A DNA stretch of 64,000 bases, from assembly GCA_020744425.1 (NCBI GenBank), contig JAGMUV010000008.1, forward strand, positions 620,001 to 684,000, in the 5' to 3' direction. This DNA is from Dactylonectria macrodidyma (lineage: Eukaryota; Ascomycota; Sordariomycetes; Hypocreales; Nectriaceae). Of the stretch, positions 11,431 through 20,614 are shown one piece after another. The stretch's first letter is position 1; every line of letters begins with the position of its first letter. A program made the translations under genes and the position numbers. Under the pieces are notes generated by a model, which ran no database searches, was not told the DNA's origin, and saw only the letters and a program-made list of their open reading frames with translations.

Positions 11431-13600
11431 TTAGTGGATATATAGCCTCAAGCGGCTGTCTACAGATACTAGAGTAATGCCGCCCACCTGGCTGATCTCA
11501 TCGACGATTAACATAGTCTTACTCTTCCAACGTAGCTTTTCTTCTTCTGACACATTCCTCGTAGTCTCTGTCTTGTCTTCGAATCCAATGTTGCACGCCG
11601 AATGGAGGGTCACTCCGCCAATAAGTGCAGCCGCGTTTCCACTTGCGCCCGTCAGGAGCAGCGTGTGAAGGCCGCCTTTCAGCCGGAACATATCTTTAAT
11701 AGCGTGTATAACGCGAGACTTTCCCGTGCCCCCTTCACCACCGACGTATTGGAGGTGCTGCTTGCCCTCCTCTTCCTGGAGCCGAGTGCCGCGCTCGTCG
11801 AGGAAGAGTGCCGGTAGCAGCACCGCCATCGACTGTAGCTTGTTCAAGGTCCACTGCCTCGCCAGACTTAGAGCGACGTCGACATGTGACGTGTAAGGGC
11901 CAACTTCGAGACGCATCTGGCCCCTCGGTCCGACCCCGTTAGCTAGTATTTCTTCGATCTGAGCGGACTGCCGTAGGACATCCGGCCTTCCATAGGGCCC
12001 ATCAGCGTGCGCGGACGACGCATTACTCTCCCTACCCTAAATATTGGCTCTAACACTGGTGTCTTCTTTCTTCTGGAGTTTCAATATCGCATCGATTTCC
12101 TCCCGGCTGAGGAGACCCGTGCCCCGGAAAGGTGAATCTTGAGTGTCTTATAGCATCGTGTAGAACTGTCGACCCCGCTGGGCGGCGGTGCTATCATCAT
12201 CTCCTATATCGATTGCCCTCGCCTCTTCATGCAAGCATCTCAGCGCCGAACTCACGGGCATGTCTTTGATCTCGCACCCCCAGACTGCCGATAGGACACC
12301 CAGAAAGGCGTCATAATATTCTTATGAGTCGATGTTCTCGCCATCCGCCCTAGCGCCATCCTCATCCCCGCTTTGATCGCCAAAGGCATGCGCATCCACA
12401 ATCTCTTCAAAGTCCTAGTCCAGATCTCGAATCTTACAGTCAGCCCGAGCGTCGTCTGCAGAAACACGTAATAAAGCGATGTTACGGACGTAAGAGCGAA
12501 CTCGGTCGCTTAGCCTTTTCTAGAACCTTCGCCAAAGTCCAGGTATATCATCCGTTGGCTCGCCTTAAAACCTGTCCCAAGGAACGAACAGGGCAAGGTG
12601 TAAGACTGCGTTCCTGTTAATATACTGTAAGCACTTTTCTTTACATTAGAGGACCTTAATAGCTACTTTTTTATGAAGACTTCATCTTGTTCGTCGAACT
12701 CGTCCGTAAGACGACCATCAAACACAGGCACCGCCGTTTTACCTGGACTTCAGAAGCATTAGACCCAGCCTTTACAGACGGTTGCTGTTAGTGGAAAAGG
12801 AATCAGTATCGTACCTCTCCAGTGGGACCGTTCCTTCTTTAAGACCACAAAGGACATATAGTCATAGAAGCAAAGGTCTTGGAGAATTAGGCCGCGGTGT
12901 TTATAAGCTTCTAAGTAGGGCAACTTAAAGCCGTCTATTTGAAAATAGATGTTATCTGGTTGCGGATCTCAACTAAGTGCTAATAACGCTTCCTATAGGC
13001 TCGGCCACTGTTTGGCACAGGCCCAGTATAAGGAATTAAGATGCACCCAGGTCCAAGCAGGAACGTTTATAAAGTCAGTCCTAAAGCCGAGCAGATAGCC
13101 AAGTACCTCAGGTTGCGAGAGCTCTCTGCTCGTAAAAATTCGGTTTGCGACGCGTAGTAAGAACGATTTGGTCTCATCTGCCATCGTCGGCGTCGACGTC
13201 GACGTCGATGTCGACGTGGTACCTGGATTGCCTGGTCCCCCTTGCTGTTGGCGGGCCAAATCTAATAGCTCTGCGGCAAGGGCGAGCCGCTTCCACATAG
13301 GAGCGTTGAGCTTCGTAGCGTAGTTGCAGATATAATGTATAAGCGCCAGCCCTTTTTTCCGCGTGAGAATTATTGACATATCATGGTTGTGCCGTAGCCC
13401 TATAGCCATACTCTGGTTATACTGATTAACCATGTGATGATCTCTCTTCACTTCGAGCAGGCCGTCGTCTGTAAAGCCGGTCTCTGGCACAAGTCTCCAA
13501 GGAGCCCGGAAACGGCATAGCTGCAGTTCGTGGAAAATATAATGGGGAGCCGCTCTCAGTTAACTGAAAGTCTTCAAGAGGAAAGACGCTGAAGGGGAAG
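11431..13600 (-). pseudogene. Helitron Rep/helicase gene, broken and 3'-truncated
   Basis: On the minus strand, about 13000-13530 encodes the segment that follows the Rep domain in fungal Helitrons: LCRFRAPW, then HHMVNQYNQSMAIGLRHNHD and YICNYATKLNAPMWKRLALAAE. A frame-disrupted middle (11920-12990) follows, with stops and shifts. The helicase N-terminal half at 11916-11431 has a good Walker A (GGEGGTGKS), LTGASGNAAALIGG, VTLHSA and Walker B LIVDEISQVGG. The protein then stops and the second half of the helicase is missing. The Rep two-His/two-Tyr motifs were not seen. A (GTCGAC)n run at 13187-13217 encodes a Thr-Ser repeat. It is less RIP-damaged than the copy at 1-2170. Confidence 0.75.
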
Positions 13601-13722
13601 GTCACTTCTTCCTCTGTAGCGTTGACAGACTGGAGATCATCGATGAACTTCTGAGATGAGTCGGCAAGGAACTTGACTCGCTCAAACGGTACGTATTCGA
13701 GAAGGGACGGTATTGAAAACAT
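13500..13722 (-). pseudogene. Unknown open-frame start fused to the Helitron
   Basis: An ATG at 13722 opens a frame beginning MFSIPSLLEYVPFERVKF with an acidic middle. Its later codons overlap Helitron Rep-region sequence in another frame (the Helitron reads LCRFRAPW where this frame reads AAMPFPG). The first 55-60 residues do not look like Helitron protein. They may be a host-gene fragment captured or interrupted by the element. Confidence 0.35.
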
Positions 13723-14029
13723 TGTAGTGGTGCCGGTAAGGATGTGTTTGATGTTGGTGAAAGAGAAGGAAACAATGATGGCGCCGAGTCAGGCAGAGAT
13801 CGCTTTATATATTTGGTGCCCGGCATACCAGGTTATATGAGCCTCTTGGTGATGCCTGGAAGAGCAGAGGACGAAGAAGGCAGAAGGCAGAATCAGGTCC
13901 GTCACCGTTCCCGCCATTAGGGATAGGTAGCCCACTAATAGCCTCATCCCTAGATGGCTGATATCCAATCAGCTTCCTGCTATTGAGGGAGCTGGTGAAT
14001 TGATTGAGATCATCTGAATGACTGATTGG

Positions 14030-14310
14030 CTAGCTGACGGACATTCGATTAAACGGGCCAGCTTGTGGGTAGTTGTCGGTCTTGGGCATGGAGTTTTTGT
14101 AATTGTTTCTGAGTGCTGCAAGCTCGTGCTGAAGGAATGTGGAAATATTATGCTCAAAGATGTGCTTGGGCATTTCATGGAGAACCAAGTCCTGGTACTT
14201 GCTATCGATGGCGCCAAAACCCAGGCAAGTCGGCACGTCGGGTCTTCTAAAGACAAAGATTCTTAGGAAGCAAATTGGGTTGTGTTATTCGGCATGGGAG
14301 CCGAAGCTGG
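14030..14310 (-). pseudogene. NACHT-type NLR fragment
   Basis: The minus-strand translation contains FLRIFVFRRPDVPTCLGF, then AIDSKYQDLVLHEMPKHIFE and HNISTFLQHEL. This is the region after Walker B in fungal NACHT NTPases (the usual text is of the kind IFVTSRPE...DLVLHEIP...IEHDI). No P-loop, effector domain or repeat domain is adjacent. It is an isolated fragment of about 90 codons with no start. Confidence 0.6.
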
Positions 14311-14904
14311 CTTCTACAGCAACGGGGAGTCTATCAAACAAGGCCTGCTTACTAAGAGACCACACCCTTTCAGAAAATGGCGCCTGCATGGTCAGTCATA
14401 AGGAATGAGAGCCTTCAATACCCTAATCTTGGCCTCGCAGAACCCTTTGCTACCGTTGATAGCGAAGGAGTGTTCCGTTGCTAACCTTATATTAGACTAT
14501 CTAGTGTCGCATCCTCTCATACTAACTGATCAGACCAAAAGTGGAATACACACTCCAACAGGAGGCGCTGGTAGTCTGGGTATATAAGAGATGCATATTA
14601 TGTAGCATCTGGGCTTGGGCACGGGAGCCATGACAGCACACTATTTAATGTCTAATATCTGTTAGGTTATATACTGGATAATTCCAAACTGTAAAAATAA
14701 GCCTGAACTTTGCCCAAACCAAGCTGAGCATTAATGTAACCAAACCACCCATCAGTGCTGTTGCTTGGTCGAGATCTCTTGCTAACATACTTGTCCGTAG
14801 GGTTAGCTGCCATATGAACAGCTTGCTGTCACGTTCACTTACTGGAGCCCCCAAAACAAGCAACCCTGAGTTTGCACACTCCAGTCACGGGTATCGCAGT
14901 CTTG

Positions 14905-15756
14905 CTAAGGCTTTGCTAGCATGGCAGAGCAGAGACTACCCAATTCGATGATGCTTTGCTCCTCGTCTTCACACCCAAAGAGCCAGCCAACAGAGAATGT
15001 TGTCTGCAGCTCGCCATCTATACGAGAATACCTAATCCTTTCATTCTTACTCAAGACTGCACTATCGAGATTCTGACAAAATTTCTTTCCATACTTCTGT
15101 AAAGTATTGAGGGTTGTATTACCAGCCCCGCCCGCAGAGCAATTTACGGTTACCTCGGAGGAAGTCGCTGATGTCGTTTTCGTATTGGTAATCCTTTTGG
15201 TTGTAGAGGTTGGCGGTGAATTATAGGTGATAAATGACGGCTTATGTGTTGCAGACTTATCTGATAATGACGATGAGGTAATTGTTGTAGATGATAATGA
15301 TAGTAGTGCAGTATTGTCTATAGCTATTAACGAAGTAGTTATAGATGCGTGGGGAGACTTAGTGTGAATCGATGATAAGTATGTTTCTAACATACTCGGT
15401 TTAGAAATTAATGAACTCTCTAGGCTCGTTTTAAGCGTGGATGCTGTTGATGTTATCCCAGTATTGGAATTCTCCTGAGTGTTGCTATTTAACTCTAGTA
15501 AGGGTGTACAGCCACCGACCGTCATCCACGTAGCGGGAGGATTGACGTTAGTAAATGGTACGGTGTAGGTCAGGCCGGCCTGAATATAGCCAGGGTTAAG
15601 ACCTGGGTTAAGCTCGGTAAATTTATCATAGTTTGGAAGATTGAGGACATCAGTAGCCATATCGACGGTTTCATTTATCCAAGGTACCCAAAGAGCAACG
15701 CCAGTGCAGAATGCACTAGTCAAAGAAATATGAAATAAGAGGAGGAGCGAAATCAT
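14905..15756 (-). CDS. Secreted LysM-like, Ser/Thr-rich protein (effector candidate)
   Basis: This is a complete, intronless 283-codon gene with an ATG at 15756. Residues 1-16 form a hydrophobic signal peptide (MISLLLLFHISLTSAF). Residues about 29-69 resemble a LysM carbohydrate-binding module, with the FTELNPGLNPGYIQAGLTYT pattern of fungal LysM proteins. Residues 85-200 are a Ser/Thr-rich linker likely to be O-glycosylated. Residues 204-283 form a Cys-containing C-terminal domain. Cysteines are at 17, 83, 206, 227, 262 and 276, an even number after the signal. LysM proteins bind chitin or peptidoglycan outside the cell; that function here is an inference, and the C-terminal domain is not recognised. 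The gene stands alone, flanked by NLR debris and RIP-damaged DNA, yet has no stop codon. Confidence 0.6.
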   Translation of the reverse strand: MISLLLLFHISLTSAFCTGVALWVPWINETVDMATDVLNLPNYDKFTELNPGLNPGYIQAGLTYTVPFTNVNPPATWMTVGGCTPLLELNSNTQENSNTGITSTASTLKTSLESSLISKPSMLETYLSSIHTKSPHASITTSLIAIDNTALLSLSSTTITSSSLSDKSATHKPSFITYNSPPTSTTKRITNTKTTSATSSEVTVNCSAGGAGNTTLNTLQKYGKKFCQNLDSAVLSKNERIRYSRIDGELQTTFSVGWLFGCEDEEQSIIELGSLCSAMLAKP

Positions 15757-16398
15757 TGAAAATAATTTTGATTAGTTCACTGCTAAGTGAATATATAGTC
15801 AAGCTGTATTTTATTCCTGGGGGCAAGATTTCATATGATTATTAAACATGACTGCATTAAATGCTATTGCCCAGCTAGATCAGGAAATAGCAGAATTAAT
15901 AATGTCGACTATTACATTATGACTAAAAGTAGATTCAGTTAGGTTTAATTTGGATTAAGCAACATCCTGCAAGTAGTACTCGTATAAGCATCATGTACAT
16001 AGCATAAAAGCTCTTTTAATCTCTTAAAAATTTCTTATATAATATAGGACAGTTTTTAAATAGTCTAAGAGAATGCATTTATAGAAGCTTCTTAGCGAGC
16101 TACTTATATAGGTGGAAAACCACCTTCCCCCTCCCTCTATATTTTCACTTATCTAATGCATTATAGAGAAATCTGACTTTTTATCATTTTCCTTAAGAAA
16201 TAATGCTACTGCTATATAGGGCCTTATAATTAAGGACGATTCATGTACTCAAGAAGTGATAAATATGAATTACAGTACCCTAAGAGCACCTATCCCTTGC
16301 CTTCTTAGTTAACATCTCGTTCGAGTATCAAGAAGTAGACCTAGAGGGGCATACCTAGTGCTCCTAATTCAAGACTAGGCTAGTGATAGCCAATTTAT
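15757..16398. other. AT-rich, TpA-rich RIP-like DNA
   Basis: This stretch has runs of TpA and no frame longer than a few dozen codons. It includes the putative promoter of the secreted protein (-), but no clear TATA box could be assigned with confidence in such AT-rich sequence. Confidence 0.5.
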
Positions 16399-16876
16399 TA
16401 TAGACAAACTTTTTAAATCTTTAAGGCCTCATTTATATAATAAAGAGAAGTCCGAAATATTCTTAATAGAGTCCGGTCTTACAGTGAACATCCTAGATGC
16501 ACTTGGTTATAGCGAAGATATAGAGATGGCTGATCCACGTAAGCTATTTAGCTATTAGCAAGGCAAGTTATCAACCTAGGTGCTATATTACACAGGGAAC
16601 GTTCTCGAAGAGATTCAAGGCCAATTAATTGCATCAGTTGATGGTGTCTCTATGAAGAGAAAAAAGGCCGTAAGTCAAGTTTGCTCGATCAAATTAAAAT
16701 TCAGAGGAGGGGAAACCGCTTGGCGTGTTTTCTCCAGCGCTTCTCATCCAATTCGAGCAGTACTAAAGAGAGACGGGCAGTGGATAACAGGATGGAGAGT
16801 GATGGAGCCAGGCGAACGAGGATACGGAGCAGATATAACTGAATTCTGGCTTCTTTTTTCTCTGCTATGGTTCTGA
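16399..16876 (+). pseudogene. RIP-damaged unknown gene fragment
   Basis: One + frame reads through with TAG at two places near 16557-16578. It gives KLFKSLRPHLYNKEKSEIF, then NILDALGYSEDIEMADPRKL and LEEIQGQLIASVDGVSMKRK. The helical, soluble-looking text and the TAG-only interruptions suggest a real protein damaged by RIP. I do not recognise the family. The part after about 16690 may be a different piece. Confidence 0.35.
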
Positions 16877-17221
16877 TCACAGACTCAAGCTCACCCCAAC
16901 ACATTAGATACTTTATCCCAATAGATCTTAGCTGCAAATGTAGCAAGGCTTTAAAAGGTAGTCGCGATCCAAGATCTAAGTAGGTGCTTTACTGCGTCCA
17001 TTTTTAGCTGGTGCAAAGTATCTTTTTGTACTTCTTATACTTACAGCCTAGATTGATCACAGTGAACGAAAGAGTAGATTGGCTTTGCCCATAAGTGTAC
17101 GCAAAGATATAAGCACTTAAATTCGAACCGTTTTAGGATCATGCGTATTAATATAAATATGGCGTTCCTTTACGGTTTCCCAGTCCTACTCGTCAAATTT
17201 TATTGGCAAACTCGGTGAAAG

Positions 17222-17965
17222 ATGGATCGAATCGTTACACATCCTGACAAGAAATTTCGTTCCTTTAGGAAACTACCAACCGAAATTCGGTACATAGTGA
17301 CATCTTATCTTACGTAGTGGGAGACATTAAGATTTTTAAAAACGCATAAAGATGCTTATAAGGACATTTGCCCCAGGCATGCTGAAAAAAACACCTTATG
17401 GGGCCTATGCTTTAAAACTTACAAATGGTTGGATAAAATAGTCGCCCGAGGATTGACTCTAGCATTACTCAGATGGGATTTGAGTTAAGTAGGTAAGCCT
17501 GATAGAGTGCTAAAACTTGCTTTACTACTGGTTGGGCAAACTAAAGATCTTGACTGGTTCAGCGACTGTGAAGAACTCGTATAGACACTTCGCTTATAAT
17601 AAGGTTTTAACGAATTTTCAGTCTCACCTTAAGTAAGACTACACATAGGCCAGCCTTTTAGAAGGACAGGATATAGAAATCCTTGGCTACTTATAAGACG
17701 GATGGCGGCAGAAGAAGAGAAGCGAGACGAAGAAGAACACAAAACGTTATAAATATTAGTGGTTTATTATAATCCTCGAAAGTCCAAACGTATTGTAGTG
17801 AAGTTAACGGAGCTGTGCACTACTATAGCAAAAGTGAGCCGCGATGAAGACTGGATTCAAGTGCAGGATGCAAGACAGCCGAACTTTACCTAGGAGTTTA
17901 TGACTGAGACAGCGCCTAATCAGATTGTGCTATTACTACCTGGAGGGAAGATTAGGATTTGTTAA
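17222..17965 (+). pseudogene. F-box-like protein gene, RIP-damaged
   Basis: From an ATG at 17222 a single frame of 248 codons reaches a TAA at 17963-17965, interrupted by several internal TAG/TAA codons and no TGA. The N-terminus FRKLPTEIRYIVTSYLT looks like an F-box start, followed by WLDKIVARGLTLALLRWDLS and RKSKRIVVKLTELCTTIAKV. The interruptions fit Gln codons changed by C-to-T at CpA. F-box proteins normally recruit substrates to SCF ubiquitin ligases. This copy is non-functional and the family call rests on the N-terminal motif only. Confidence 0.5.
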
Positions 17966-18510
17966 AATTACAATTTTACACATGAAAGCGTCCTCTTCAT
18001 ACTCCTGCAGATACTGTCTAGATAATCTAAATAACGAATACTGCTTGACATGGCTTTTCTCACGAGCTTCCGCAATACTGCGCTTGATCACACGATGTGC
18101 AGAGAGCATACGAAAAGTGAGTCGTCGCGACCCCTAAAAACCCATCACCGCCTAGTATTTTGCGTCGATATATGTCCGGCCACCCACCTTTGATCTCTAG
18201 CCAAGCGAAAATCTGCATCGGCAAGCATGTATTCTTGGCCGAAAGTCTAGATTGTATTAGCTCCATCTCAGATTTGCTCCAACAATCTACGTACATGCAA
18301 AGCCGGCATATAATTCTAGGCTCAACATAGATCGAGCTAATATGTCCGGATAACTCAGGACCGAGAGCAGAATATGTATAGTTAAGCTTAGGGTAATACA
18401 CGAAGCAGGGCGGTCCCCAATCCTCGCCATAGTAGAGATAAACCTATGTTCCTGTATTTAAGCTAGAGATGGATTAAAAGGGAGCAGATCCAGTACAATA
18501 CCTTACTGAA

Positions 18511-19193
18511 ATGTCTGACGCTCGATTTATACTAAGAGAATGTAGCATCTAGACGAGTCTGTACCTCTCGAGGCTTAATGGGATTGCTCCTCGGGATTAC
18601 ATTAGGTCTAGTAAGAGAAGTCTATAACGTGAACCGAATATATGGCAAAAGAACGGCAAGACATAAGGCAATAAGCCAGATAAGGTTCATGATATTATAG
18701 TAGCTGCTTAAGAGATACTGCTTTTCGCTATGTATGCTCTCGCTCCTGCTATCACGCGTCTTACATATAGTGAAGGGAGTTTTATTAGTTGTATTAATGG
18801 AGCATAGCTGATTGGAGGACTGTTAGGTAGATTGCGACGCACTTAGACCCTTGTGTTTATGTCTTATAGTGATATCCAGTGACTCTTTCTGGGCGCCGTG
18901 GTGCACGCTATTGGCAGAAAAGTGGGCAAGCCCACTTCAGGCTCCTGGTCAATTTCTGCATGCCCGTTCTCTTTCTCTCCGAAGCCGAATATGCCTGTTA
19001 TGGCTTTGTAGAGGAAGATCAGAGAGCTGCCGTAATCTGGGAGCGGGTGACCAGTCTCACCGTATCATTTGTTAACATTCAACTAGCTAGCACTTTTCGC
19101 AGCCGCCACATACGATTGCAAAGACAGTTTAGGGCTGCGCTTCTATTGAATTTACTTGCGTTTAGTTCTAAATGGGCCAAGGCTTGTTTATAA
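18511..19193 (+). pseudogene. Unknown gene, RIP-damaged and probably frameshifted
   Basis: From an ATG at 18511 one frame reads for about 165 codons through five TAG/TAA codons and one TGA (for example LLFAMYALAPAITRLTYSEG and SFISCINGA, then LIGGLLGRLRRT). Near 18900 another frame becomes the more protein-like one (LFLSEAEYACYGFVEEDQRA up to 19193), which suggests a frameshift. I do not recognise a family. It lies on the same strand as, and between, two other RIP-damaged genes. Confidence 0.35.
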
Positions 19194-19448
19194 GGTCCTC
19201 GAGTGACATTATAGTCCTGTATAAGTAGATAATCCTATCTAGCGTTTATTTTTCTCATTCTAATACTAATTATTTCGTCAACACCTGGCCTAGCCTAAAG
19301 TGTTTAAAAATTGACCCTCTAAAGTTATGCATCTATAATGGAGTCCTGTGGCTAGTGTAAGTATCATTATTAATTGATTCACGGCCTATCGCACTAATTA
19401 GTGTCCCATCACAAAGCCAATAAAGTAGTAGGCAGGCGGGGGGTTACT

Positions 19449-19882
19449 ATGTTTAACCGCGTGCTACTCTTCTATCGAACATTTGATATTATCACAGCTT
19501 TTCTTACTATCGTCGCCTCAATATTAATGATATTCAGCGGTTTTCAGGATAACCATAATATAGCTATAGGCCAGATAGTAGTATTATTACTCGCCAGTTC
19601 TATAGTAAAAGGTATCATCACTTTAACTCTTATAAAAATGCTCCTTTTTAAGTTCAAGGGCTAGCAGACTTCGACTAAAGGAAAAAGACTAATCCTATGG
19701 CTTCTAACTATATTAGTCAATATCAGTATTATCGAGGTTATTACTAGTCTCGTCTTATGAATTTATAATAGTTATTCTATTTGGGTTTTACTGTTACTTG
19801 GAGTCGAGGTATTCGCATTTATAATCGGCACTGGGACTCTAGCTTAGAATATATGGAGAGAAGAGCTCACAACGGCCATCTG
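19449..19882 (+). pseudogene. Small multi-pass membrane protein, RIP-damaged
   Basis: From an ATG at 19449 the frame runs about 145 codons to a TGA at 19880, interrupted by TAG (about 19663), TGA (about 19758) and TAG (about 19846). It encodes four hydrophobic segments, including FDIITAFLTIVASILMIF, IGQIVVLLLASSIVKGIITL and WVLLLLGVEVFAFIIGTG. This layout is typical of small four-TM fungal membrane proteins, but no family can be named. Confidence 0.4.
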
Positions 19883-20614
19883 ACCCCATTATATATAGGG
19901 TTTAATAGAGACCATTTTATTATCTAAAGATATAATATAAATCTCTATGTTATGCATAGTGGCGATCATGACTGGATAGCGGCGGAATGTGGCTACTACG
20001 ATGCGGCTTGTTCCATAACGTTACGTCAGTTTACCGATGTGATCATTTTGTCCCAGGTGAAAACATAATTTAGATAGCATAGTACAGTGACTTGCAGGAA
20101 ATGTGTCGCAGTTGCCTAATGTTAAAAGAGTTTCCGCACGGACTACTATCTATAGCGCACTGTAGCCATACCGTGCGTAGTCACTAACAGTACGTACCTG
20201 TAAAGGATGGGCATAACAAAGCCAGAAACGGCTCTAAGGCGCACACCAGGCAGCAAGGCCAAAAATGAAATGCCGAACCCAGTCCCTCAGCGCCAAGTCA
20301 CAATAAACTTTCCTTTATTTCCACCAAAGCCAGGACAAGCGCCATTCTCACAGCAACCATGGTGTCACGGCTCAGTCTCTCCCAATATAATCAGATCGAT
20401 GCTACTGTATGATTGAGAGCGGCCTGTCGAATGGCAAGATAGCCGAGTCTGTCCGCTGCTGCGACCGCACCGTTCAACAACGACGATGGAGGCGCTCGAG
20501 CCTGTGTATGAAGGCACAAAAAAGCAAACATGATCCTAGAATTTGATGATAGTTGTTACACATCTATGATCGGGTTACAGTAACAAGAACTTTCCTCAGT
20601 CATCTTGACGTGTT
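19883..20614. other. No supported gene; one short ATG frame
   Basis: An ATG frame of 69 codons at 20207-20416 (+) is Pro-rich (VTINFPLFPPKPGQAPFSQQ) and unrecognised. The remainder is TpA-rich. It forms the 3' side of the NLR gene that follows on the minus strand. Confidence 0.35.
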
